Source of the DNA: Brassica napus
Lineage: Eukaryota; Streptophyta; Magnoliopsida; Brassicales; Brassicaceae
Direction: 5' to 3'
Length of the DNA: 64,000 bases
Assembly: GCF_020379485.1 (NCBI RefSeq)
Contig: NC_063439.1
Span: forward strand, 11,944,466 to 12,008,465
Both the position numbers and the translations under genes were made by a program. Shown here piece after piece: positions 23,609-35,776 of this stretch (position 1 is its first letter; each line of letters opens with the position of its first letter). The notes under the pieces were generated by a model, which had not been told where the DNA came from, ran no database searches, and saw nothing but the letters and a program-made list of their open reading frames with translations.

Positions 23609-24401
23609 GTAGGTTCATGTCTTCTCTTTTGTAACAAAGCTCATCAAACTCTAGCTCATCTTTTGTAGAGTCTTCTTAGACTCTTTAAAACTCTTCTTCC
23701 TTGTATAATTATCTAAGTTTGTGTAATATTGAACCTACTCTTTTATATATATGCAATTTCTGTTTTAATTATATGTGCAATGTTTTAATATTTGAATGAA
23801 AATATAAAATTTTGAATTTGGAAAATTAAAACAAATCAAAGAAGAAAACCATTTACAAAAATGGTTATTAACGTGGCTAACCAATACCACGTTTATAAAA
23901 AAAAAAATCGTGGCTTTTTAAAGCCACGAATACATAGTGGCAAAACCGTGGTAACGACAGCCACTTTAAATAAGTTGTAAAACCGTGGCTATTATAGCCA
24001 CTAAAACTAGCAACGCTAAAGGAGTTATTAGCGTGGCTATTTAAGCCACGAAAAGAAGCGTGGGAAAAGCGTGGCTAATAGCCACGAAAAGCCACGGTTT
24101 AGTTCCAGCCACGAGGCTATAGCCACGGTAATTCTCCTTTCCAAAACCGTGACTCTTTTCTCCCAAGCCACGAATTTCTCCTCTATAGCCACAGAGTTGT
24201 AGTGGCTATGCGAAAGTTTTTTACTATTGTATATTAATTTTCGGTTGAGAAGAGGAAGAAACTCTGAAAGGATAATGAATTTGCAAGTGTCTGATTGACC
24301 TGGACCAGGGCAGGCTATCAAGCCCATAAAAATCCTAAAATGAAGTGCAATTATAAAAGAAAACCCTAAACTAGTGAGGGGAAGTCGTGGCTTTTATTTT
24401 A

Positions 24402-25598
24402 GGGGATTTGCATTAGATAGCAAAAATATAGAAGATAATTAGGTAGATGGATAAGACACTGTACTTTTTTTAGGTAATACCAAGACTGTCCTTATTTCCA
24501 TACAAAAAGCAAAGCATAGTACATGTTACACGTCAGACGTGATTACTTAAAACAGGCGGTTGCACACAAAAAATGTCAATAATGCAAAGAATCAAGACTT
24601 TCTTTCTCTTTTATGCAAAAAAAACTAAAGGAATCTGTAATAATATTATTCCCCGAATCATGTCGATTCCAAGTCACCGTCATTAAAATTGGTCTCTTTT
24701 CTCTCCTTATTACAACGACCTTTGTTGTTTCTTTCATGTGTGTAATAACGAACATGTCCCCTGTTTCTTATGTTTTCTTCAAGCAAAGTTCGTTTCTTTT
24801 CTTTCACTTTTGCTTTTGATTTTTTTTCTCCTAACGAAAGAAAAAGTTTCAGATTCAATTCCCGGTTCCTCCAAACAACCTACGGGAATAGGTGAGTACG
24901 AGAATCGTAAGATAAGAGAAAAAATGTTCGCAAATCTCAGCCATTACTCATCTCCACCGGGATCACCTAACAAAGTCTCTGTAAGTCGACAAAAATAGTA
25001 TTCAGACAATTATACTCGAATCCGGTTTCTATACTTTGTACGCGGTTTTTATGTATATACTCAAATCTGGTTTCTATTAGTTGTACCCGGTTTTTATGTA
25101 TAGGCAACTATGGTTTCTTTATCTTGTACCCGGTTTATGATGTTTACATATTTTGACCTCCAAGTTTCGGACGCCCATGTGAATGAAGAAACCTATTCGG
25201 TATGAAGGTGTGATCGGATACGTTATGAACAGTGACACGAATCACAGTTGCAACAAATCTTCTCTTCTCCTCTTCGAAAATATCTTATCCTCACCGAAAA
25301 TATCTTCTCCTCTTCTCTTCACTTCTCCTCTATGAAAATATCTTATAACTCTTCTCTCACCAATTTGGAAAAATATAACCGATTTTATACACTTGTTTAC
25401 TTTTTCAATAGGTTCAAAAATAAAACTGATAAATGGTCATAACTGTCGGTTGCAGGTTACTTGTATTATTCAATCACGTGTGGTTTCGAGGACAGAATCA
25501 GAAAGAGATGCGCTAAATGACAAGATTCTCAAATTATTAAAAAGTTTGCATAGATCTGCAATTACCACGCCAAATTTTGATATTGAGCTAAATAGGCC
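24402..25598. mobile_element. Mutator-like (VANDAL/non-TIR-like) insertion in the NYN2 leader
   Basis: A 9-base duplication TTTATTTTA (24393-24401 and 25599-25607) flanks 1197 bases absent from copy 1 at about 8815. The left end GGGGATTTGCATTAGATAGC and right end GGCCTATTTAGCTCAATATC (reverse complement) are only weakly alike. Inside are three imperfect copies of a CCGGTTTCTATNNNTTGTAC repeat (25021-25141) and a direct repeat of CGAAAATATCTT. Open frames at 24738-24998 and 25248-25442 have no recognised domain and could be captured gene pieces. The insertion lies about 90 bases before the NYN2 ATG. Confidence 0.75.
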
Positions 25599-25695
25599 TT
25601 TATTTTATCTATACCTCTTATCTCTCCGTCGGCGTTTGCAGACCGGAGGTGGGTGATTTTCAGTCTGTTTAATTTGTTTGCCTCAGTGTTGAACT

Positions 25696-27351
25696 ATGTT
25701 AGGCTTAGAAGAGAAAGAGATGATGATGAAGAAGGTGAGGAAGGCGACGCCAGAGTTGGCGACTCTAAAACGATCGTGTGGTGGGACATGGACAGCTGTC
25801 CGCTCCCAAATGGTTATGAGCCAAGTCGAGTCGGTCCGAGAATAGACACGGAGTTGAAGAATCAAGGTTACAATGGTCCGCTCACCATAATTGGCATTGG
25901 TAACCTGGAAGGAGTCCCTCATGACTTTCTGATAGCGCTCTCTTCTGGTGGAGTCGTTATTAAACAGCTTCCACTAGGTAAAAAATCAATCTCTCAAAAA
26001 AAATTTGAAAAAATCAGAGGTTTAGACTCTCAACTGGCATTCAGGATCCGACATGATGAGCTGTGTGCGCCGTGCTTTGTTTTCGAGAGAACCTCGTTTT
26101 GAACCTCGTCAATGATGCTCATAACTGCCGTCCATGCCGAGCTATTGGAAGATGTCATTTGCGTGTTTTTTAATTGTGGCCCCCGTTACAATCTTCTGCT
26201 GGCTTTTCCAGCCGTTACCGAACATGCAGACCCAGAGCCTCCAACCCTACTAGTCGACAACTTTGGTGGAGAGTGGGTCTGGGATAGGCTTGGCTTACTG
26301 AAAGGTTGTTTTGTCTTCTCCCTCTCTATCTCTCTCTCTCTACCTCTACACCACCAAATTATTATTAGTTATGCTGTTGTTGTTTCTCCCCTACAGATCC
26401 AGGGTCTCCCAACTATGATACCAGAAGACAGGACACAGGCTGTGAATCGCATTGTTGCGGATTATGCGACGATTTTTCTTCCGACAGCTTTGATGATTTC
26501 AAAGCCCACTTCGACAGTCCCCAACATGCAGATAAGGTAAAGCATTCTTGCCTCCTCTAAATTTAAGTACAATTTTTCATCCTCTTATCTCCCCCGTTTT
26601 TCCTTTTCATTATAGATGCATGAGTATCTTAGTTACCTTGCGGGGAGGTTTAATCGGGTCTTAGAAAATTTTGAGTCCGCCGTTAGGCTTGAAGAGGCAA
26701 GTTTTTCTTCTTTTCTTCTTCTTCATTCTTATTATAATACCAGAGTTGTTTTTTCACATAGAGATAATATCTAATCTCTGACTCCTACTGTTTCAGTCTT
26801 ATCTTGCAAAAGTGGAGGCAAAAAGGCGAGAGTTTGTAACGTGGTTCGGCTTGTATGATTCTGATGATGAGGATGATACTCCCAAGCCTCAGAAGGCAAG
26901 TTAGAGTTTCTTTTTTTTTTTAAATACATAAATATAAATCTTTTTCTCCATAAAACAACTCGTCAGCTCTACTCATTATTTTGTACAGTCCAAAAGGAGC
27001 CGCTTGACGAAGCCTAACTTGGCAAGTTTTTTTCTTAACCAAACATTCTTTACTTTCTTAATCAAAACCTGATTTCTCATTAACAACTGTATGATTGCAG
27101 GGGAAAAAATTCAAGGCCGCCCTTCTTTGCAAGGCTTCCTCTCTTAAGAAGAAGGCTACTGCCAAGCCCAAGAAGCCATCAAAGGCAAGTTTTTCTAACA
27201 AATCTACTGATTTCTCATTAACGACTTTGACTTGCAAAGACATTTTACATCTCTCTTTTCCCTTGGTTGTTTGCAGTCAAAAAGGTTGGCTATTGCAGAA
27301 GAAGCTGAGTGTTCCCTTCCAAAGAATGCTGCTACTACCATGTCCTCTTAA
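25696..27351 (+). pseudogene. NYN-domain gene copy 2, frameshifted
   Basis: The exon plan matches copy 1: 25696-25977, 26045-26304, 26397-26536, 26616-26696, 26797-26895, 26989-27021, 27101-27184, 27277-27351. One base is missing in exon 1 (GCGACTCT at about 25771 against GCGACCTCT), which shifts the frame before the NYN core and reaches TAG near 25844. Four bases are missing in exon 2 (GAACCTCGTCAATG at about 26101), which brings in TGA. No upstream ATG restores exon 1. The four GC-AG donors are kept. Downstream exons are nearly identical to copy 1, so loss of function is recent. The leader is also split by 24402-25598 and the CACTA lies upstream. Confidence 0.85.
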
Positions 27352-27768
27352 ACATTTTCCTGCCTTGTCTCTTTGTTGTTGTTTTTAACTTTATGCTAGC
27401 TAAATACTTTTTTAAATTTCATCCATCCGTATTACTGCATTGTTTATTTGCTTCCATATATAAAATTTTAATGGGTTCGCGAATTGGGCTTTTGCCCGAC
27501 ATAATACAGTAAATTAAAGAATAATGGTCAAAAAATTGTATAAAAGGGCTTCGAACCAGAGAAAAGGTGGGGTCAATGAACTAAAAACAGACCAAACAAG
27601 CCGACGAACTTTCAGCCAACAACATGGTTGCGATATATATATATTTAACCTCCGTATGCGCCTCTGAAGCTATAAGAAGAGGTGATAACAATGTTTGCAT
27701 ACCTGATCCGGATTGGCGGTTGATTCATTACGTACTGCTTATAAAAAAAAAAGATAATAAGCCCATAG
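27352..27768 (+). other. NYN2 3' flank
   Basis: It matches 10565-10970 of copy 1, with an extra ACTTTATGCTAGC-type stretch near 27388. No gene is seen. Confidence 0.55.
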
Positions 27769-27780
27769 AAAGTTTATATA

Positions 27781-28092
27781 CTCATGGAATGGTCTTTCAT
27801 TTATGGAGACAACGTAACAACGTACTACACAACAACGTTCATCTCTCTCCTCTACAAGTGTTTAAGCTCATGGACAGAGACATCAGGAATGCCATCACTG
27901 CGAGACAGCACAAGAGGAACTTTCGAGGCCTCATGTGCCTTTGGATTAGATGAGTTCTTCTTCTGATTCCATAAGTACTGACTTTCTTGTTTTTTATCTA
28001 ATTTTTGTTAAGAAATAAGTGTGTAAAAGTCTTAGCTTGTTTAGGACAAACTTTTCATTTAGTTAAATGATATTTACAGTTTAACAAAAAAA
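27781..28092 (+). mobile_element. 5'-truncated LINE (L1-type) insertion
   Basis: A 12-base duplication AAAGTTTATATA (27769-27780 and 28093-28104) flanks 312 bases absent from copy 1 at about 10975. The 3' end is a poly-A run. Codons for about 57 residues match the C terminus of Brassicaceae LINE polyproteins in style (LWRQRNNVLHNN, then a DRDIRNAI motif). Only the last part of the element is present, as expected when reverse transcription stops early. Confidence 0.88.
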
Positions 28093-28104
28093 AAAGTTTA
28101 TATA

Positions 28105-29135
28105 AAGTTAAGTTTTAAGAAACCCTAAATGGTACGTACTGCTTATATATCTACCTCTGTCGGCGTTTCAAATCCAACGTTTCAAACCTTAAAGTGATGA
28201 TTGTTTGCATGGTTTTTAGATTTTAGTTTTTGGTTTTTGGATTTTAGTTTTTAGTTTTTAGATTTTGGTTTTAGTTTTTAGTTTTTGAATTTTCTGTAGA
28301 TTTTAGTTTTTCAAAAAGCTTGATTGGTGACATTAGATTTGGTTTTTGTGTTTTTGAAATAAATTATATTATAAATATAAAAATTTTCTTCTAAAAACCA
28401 TTAAAAACAAAAAAAATTATTATCACTAAAATAAATAAAATTATATTAAAAGTTTATAAAATATATTATCGAATAAAAACTAATAGCTATATTTAAAATA
28501 ACTTTAATTATATATCTTCAAAACAATTAATAGCTAATATAGTAAAAAAAAAATAAAAAAAAATTAAATTTAAAATATGGTAAAAATAGAATGACTATTT
28601 AATAAATATATAATTCTTATAATTAGCAGTTATAATTAATTTAATAGTATGAAATATTATTTACATAATTATAAAACTAATTTAGCTAAACAAAACTCCA
28701 ATAACTTAATTTTAAAAAAATATTTTTGTGGAACTCGAAATTACATGAATATAATCATCCACCATTTTTCATTCTGAATAAATTATAATTTTATTTTTCA
28801 TTTTTTTCATTTTAGTGATTTATTGGATAGTTTAATTGATAACATAATGGTAAACAAATGTGTGGGAGTTGAGAAAGGAGATAAACATGGAATAACTATA
28901 AAAAAATTAAAAATAAAAGATTGTAAAAGAAAATAATGAATAAAAGAACTTACGTTGGTCTCAATTCAAAAAAACATAGCGCTTTGGCTTTTGTGTATAG
29001 GTGGTTATTTGAAAAACTAGTTTCATTTTAGGGAATCATTTTTTCCAAAATCTTGATCAGCAAAAAAAATAGTTTTTCAAAAACAAAAGTCATAAAGCAT
29101 TTCAAAAACTAAAAACAATCAAGCTCCAAACGTAG
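28105..29135. other. AT-rich spacer of unit copy 2
   Basis: It matches 10976-12051 and 14619-14818 of copy 1, without the hAT and Helitron. The Helitron empty site is at about 28934. No gene is seen. Confidence 0.65.
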
Positions 29136-29300
29136 ATTTCCATTTTTTAAGGAATGACTAGCTTTAGTTGACAAAAAAAAGGAATGACTAGTTTCATTTT
29201 ATCGATGACGGTGAATTACAAGAATACCACTTTCACTAGCTTGCAGACCAAGTCATTTTCTTTAACTAATAATATTTTTACACACCCGACCTTGTTCCCC

Positions 29301-29308
29301 TATAAATA
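29301..29308 (+). promoter_or_regulatory. TATA box of zinc-finger gene 3
   Basis: TATAAATA lies 95 bases before the ATG, in the same context as in the other copies and without a MITE. Confidence 0.75.
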
Positions 29309-29395
29309 CCAAACCACCACAAGTGAAACAACACAAACTACAAAGAGAAACACACAAAAGTGAAGTCAGTCAAATCCAATTCAAAACAATCAACC

Positions 29396-30016
29396 ATGGT
29401 TGCAAGAAGTGAGAATCTTGATCGGACGGTGGAAAATAGAGCGCAGGATAGCAAGAAACTTGATCGGACTGTGGAAGGTACGGCGGGGAATAACGAGAAA
29501 CTTGATCGGACGGTGGAAGGTAAGGCGGCGAACTGTCTGATGCTGTTATCAAGAATTGGGGAAAACGGCGGAGGAGGCCGAGAGAGTCGTGTTTACAGAT
29601 GCAAAACGTGTATGAAAGAGTTCTCATCGTTCCAATCTTTAGGAGGCCATCGCGCAAGCCACAATAAACACGTTGACAACAGCAGCAGCGACGAACAGTC
29701 GTCACTTTTTTCGGGATCCATCGCTAAGACCAAGAGGAAGACCACGAACACAACAAGGTCGCATCGTTGTCCGATATGTGGCGTGGAGTTTCCGATAGGA
29801 CAGGCTCTTGGTGGTCACATGAGGAAGCATAGGAACGAGGAAGAGGCTAGCGGCGCGTTGGTTACACGCTCTTTTTTCCCTGAGGCGGCGACTTCGATGA
29901 TTACGACATTCAAGAAATCGAGTAGTGGGAAAAGAGTTGCGTGTTTTGACTTGGGGCCAGATTCTGTGGAGAGTAGCATCAATTTGAACTTGGAGTTAGG
30001 AAGTAGCATGTACTGA
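29396..30016 (+). CDS. ZAT-type C2H2 zinc-finger repressor, copy 3
   Basis: The intronless gene encodes 206 residues, 14 more than copies 1 and 2. The extra residues are a third N-terminal repeat of the L-D-R-T-V-E type; here the three repeats run [28 protein letters not shown] and [14 protein letters not shown]. Fingers are at about residues 69-89 (QSLGGH) and 125-145 (QALGGH), and finger 2 reads CPICGVEF as in typical ZATs, where copies 1 and 2 have CPICDVDF. The EAR motif LNLEL is near the end. The role is as for copies 1 and 2. It lies about 0.55 kb from the 3' end of the convergent RABE1 gene. Confidence 0.93.
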   Translation: MVARSENLDRTVENRAQDSKKLDRTVEGTAGNNEKLDRTVEGKAANCLMLLSRIGENGGGGRESRVYRCKTCMKEFSSFQSLGGHRASHNKHVDNSSSDEQSSLFSGSIAKTKRKTTNTTRSHRCPICGVEFPIGQALGGHMRKHRNEEEASGALVTRSFFPEAATSMITTFKKSSSGKRVACFDLGPDSVESSINLNLELGSSMY

Positions 30017-30565
30017 TTTTCCATATTCATCTACTGTAGTTGCTATTCCTTAGTTTTATAGAGTAAGCTAGCATCTTGATTTTGCATAGAGTCGTTGTAT
30101 ATGGGATATGATTTTACATGAAAGCTCGCAGGGTTGAGATATGAATGTTGCAGTAGTTTTGAAACTAGAATATAACTATTGTGACAGGTCTAGTTGTTAT
30201 GGTTAACCACAACCGAATTTGAAAAGTTTCATGATCACTGACAATTCAGAACAGATGTTTGTATTTGGGAAAAGCTACTGCGTAATCAAATATAGTTGTT
30301 TGTTGGAATAAAAAAGAATAGCATGCATTTTCTGAATCTGTCGCTTTAGTGGTTTTGTATTGGTTATGCATATTGTAAAAATATAACTAGACAACTCTTA
30401 GAAGTTTAGAGATCAAATAAAAAGAGCAAAGCAATAGGAAAAGGCAATTTAGAACGAATCAGACATGTTTGAGGATAAAACATAAAAAAAATTACAGAAG
30501 CACGCACCCAGCGACATTTTAGTTTTTGTTTTTTACTTGAAAACTTCAGTTTATATAATTTGTCT

Positions 30566-31862
<1,297 letters not shown>

Positions 31863-33697
31863 CGGATTCTAAACAAAACTCAGAGATCAAACCATGTTTC
31901 ATCGATAAACGAAATACTTCAGAATAACCAAATCGTAGAAGAAAACACGTACCTACAGTACCGGATCAAAGGAAACAGAGACGAAACCGATGTAATCGGA
32001 GCAAAGGATTTGAAGGACGGCTAAAATGCGCCCAACTCCCGATTTAGATTCCTCTTTTCCCCCGCTTCTTCGCTGTGTACGATAGGATACCACGCGCACG
32101 TTAAAAGGAACGATGAAGCCCACGAAGCCTTATGGGCCCTTTTATTAATATATCCAAATCACCAACTTGTCTTCATCTCAATTGCCTCCCCCCCCCCCCC
32201 GAGCTGCCATGTGTCGCCCCGTCTATGGCTAGTCTCTAAAGTGATGGACTGGCATACATACATCTTTGAATACAATGAATATATATTGGAAAGTAAATTG
32301 CAACAATCATAATAGTTGGGAAAGAAATAACGTCTTTATTTCCAAAAAAATAACTAAAGATTATTTAACTGAACGTTTACCTGCGTAATACTAGGCTGTG
32401 TAATTTTCATAATTCACATTTTACTAAACAAAATGTATTGGTTTCTCACATTTCATTACGGCTTTAGCTAAAATTTTAATTTTGCAACTTCTTTGTCAAC
32501 AACTTTGAACTTTTCTAACACACATAAAGTCAGAATGTGGACGTTTGATCCAACTGTCTGGTCTTTTTCCGTTTTGGAAGTTTCCAACCGACATTCAACA
32601 TGAAATGTAGAAATTTCTTGATTCTAGACTATGAAGATGAAATTTGTACAACCATTTGGATTATATTTGTCAACTCAAAGAATGTATTTTGATTAGCTTT
32701 GTAGATAACAATGTTAAATATCTCTTAGTCAAAAAAAAAAAAAAAACAATGTTAAATATCTGCTACATCCAAATGACTGAACACCACATATCAAATATAC
32801 CAAAAAACCTGTCATTAAAGTATTTAATTTACACAATTTCACTAAATTAATTTATTAGAACACATACAAAATTATATTAATTGATATCACTTTAGACAAT
32901 AATAATTTTTATTTAAGAACCGTTTATTGTTAATAATTATTAAAATAATCGCTTCAAAATCTTGGAAAAAACTCTTAAATCTCTAATTTCTTATAACTCT
33001 TAAATAATCGTTTTCTAATTATGGATTTCTTTCAAGACTCTCCTCGATATTATTTTTTTTTGTCAAACAAGTTAATCTGATTTCAATTTCAGTTTTTGGG
33101 CTTTATGGTTGGGAAACTTCAATTAAATTGATTCGTATTTGTTTTTTGTTTGGATTCATTAATTCAATGCCAATGGATTTATTAATTCAATAATATCCCT
33201 TGTTGTATTTCTTTTCGACAACTCGCTGTTATATTTCAAAACAATATAAAAAAACAGTTTGAAATTCAGTTAATCATTTAAAGTCTCCAACGGAATAGAA
33301 ATCTGGAGTTTTGTCATCACACAAGTTCAATCGTGTATGAGATTTAAGGACTACAAATTTAACGAATCGGAGTTTTTTTATGTTCGAAAACGTCTCAGCA
33401 TGTTTAACTTCGAGTAATGTTTAGTAAGCAGAATTAGAGGTTTGATCTAAATAAAATCTAGCTTAGTTAGCACAATAAAAATTCTTATGTTTTTGAATTA
33501 ACAAACAAGATATACCTTTTTCCCAAATTGTGCTATTTCAATGTTCTAATAACCATTTTCTCATATTTCAACGTTGAGTAATGCCTAACGAACTCAAAAA
33601 CCGAAATAAATTTGTCTATTTCTCCTATAAGCGTCTAACGCATCTGAGTTCATAAAGAGCAATCGACGAGTCGAAAAAACAGTGAAATACAACCCGA
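31863..33697. other. RABE1 5' region and intergenic
   Basis: The first 200 bases are the RABE1 leader and promoter. A run of C is at about 32188-32200. The rest is AT-rich with no gene signal. The S15a 3' UTR probably lies just below 33698. Confidence 0.55.
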
Positions 33698-34565
<868 letters not shown>

Positions 34566-34865
34566 TCAAACTGCAAATCAGAAAGAGAGAGAAAAATTGA
34601 GCTTAGCAACGAATCTTTGTAAATGATATTGGCATTTCCGAATACAAACTTCATAAGATAAAGAACAAGTATTGGTCAAAAAAAAAGATAAAGAACAAGT
34701 AAACATCAATTCAAGCATTGTTACGAGAATTTGATCCAAAAGGCAATATATATCAAATCAAGAAAGTCGTTTTTGTTTATTTGAAATTTCTGACCTTGAG
34801 ATTGAAGTAGCAGCCGCGCCGACGCCTCTCGTTAGTCTGGAAGTAGAGATAAAAAGAAGAGCTGG

Positions 34866-34880
34866 AAACTAGGGTTAGGG
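34866..34880 (-). promoter_or_regulatory. Telo-box-like element of the S15a promoter
   Basis: On the minus strand the text reads CCCTAACCCTAGTTT, close to the AAACCCTA telo-box common in plant ribosomal-protein promoters. A GGCCCA (plus strand, 34916-34921) lies just upstream of it for this gene, like site II elements. Confidence 0.55.
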
Positions 34881-34921
34881 ACATGATCCACTTGGCCTAT
34901 ACTACATATATATTCGGCCCA

Positions 34922-35192
34922 TTGTAGTCCGTTATGGATATCTTTTTCTAACATTTCCCGTTAAGCCTCTCCGCAATCGAATAGTCAATATTAAAACATG
35001 GCAAACTTAAGAAACAAAAGATAAACAAAACAATCAAAACAAAACATGGCAACCACAAAAAAATTGACGAATGCAAGTACCTTGAAATCATTTGAAATGA
35101 AATCATTTCTGAGGGATACTAAAACTCCTAACATCATTTCATCTCTCTCACTCTCCCCTCCTCTCACAAACACTCGTACTCTCTCAAACTCA
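34922..35192. other. S15a upstream and left border of the Athila inverted repeat
   Basis: No gene is evident. A short open frame (35046-35255) has no recognised product. Similarity to the right arm begins at about 35193. Confidence 0.45.
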
Positions 35193-35776
35193 CCCACACC
35201 AAAAATCCCAAAACTTTTTCAATTCTCACCCAAATCAACAAGTTCTTGTTTCTAAATCCAAGCTTTCGCCCCTGTAGTCTATTCCTCACCATCCATTCAC
35301 CATTTCCTTTCATCCAAAGCAAAGTATTGAGTTTTTAAATTTAAATTCGTAGGTCCATGAACCCTAGAATTTGAAAATCGAAATATGGTCATTTTCTTGC
35401 TAGATTGTGGTGAAATAGACTAGGAAAAGTTTATCTATCAAGTTGGGTTGTTGAATTAATGGTGAAATTTAGTTTAACTTGCACTTTGGCAAAATTAGGG
35501 TTCAAGGATTTGGGGCTTTTCGAATTTGACCTTAATTGGGTGTGTTTGTGGGTGAACTAGATGTGTTAAGGTGTTACAAGATTGAGAAGTGTAATTATTG
35601 CTTTTCACTTGGTCTTTTAGTGCTAAATGTGTGAATTTGTTGCATTGAGTTGAACTTGAGCTTAAATTGCTAGTTCATTTGTTAAGTTCACTTTTGCAAC
35701 GTTCATTTGTAAAGTCTTGCTCTTCTTAACTTCCATCAACTTATCCTTTTTCAAGTTTTAAATTTTTCAGGTGACA

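Larger units (their letters stand above)
16586..24229 (+). mobile_element. CACTA (En/Spm-type) DNA transposon with both transposase genes
   Basis: The 7644-base element is flanked by the 3-base duplication TAT (16583-16585, 24230-24232) and copy 1 keeps the empty site at about 8655. The left end is CACTAGTAGAAATTTACCGC. The right end in reverse complement is CAATAGTAAAAAACTTTCGC; both run on into ATAGCCAC. The right terminus is therefore CAATA, not CACTA. Many GCCACG/CGTGGC motifs crowd the subterminal regions (16600-17010, 23870-24210), and a third cluster lies inside at 21110-21385. It carries a TNPD-like gene (17075-20798) and a TNPA-like gene (21902-23608). Confidence 0.95.
14819..29135 (+). 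repeat. Tandem unit copy 2 (zinc finger + NYN pseudogene), with CACTA, MULE and LINE insertions
   Basis: It matches copy 1 in order and nearly base for base. It carries three insertions of its own: CACTA 16586-24229, Mutator-like 24402-25598 and LINE 27781-28092. It lacks the MITE, hAT and Helitron found in copy 1. Confidence 0.85.
29136..30330 (+). repeat. Tandem unit copy 3 (zinc-finger gene only)
   Basis: Similarity to copies 1 and 2 runs from the promoter through about 300 bases of 3' flank and stops near 30330. No NYN gene follows; the next gene is RABE1. It is more diverged from copies 1 and 2 than these are from each other, so it may be nearest the ancestral gene. Confidence 0.8.

Noticed and set aside
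25653..26102. Frame-preserving alternative start for NYN copy 2
   Set aside because: It starts at GTG, not ATG, and the second deletion in exon 2 would still end the protein.
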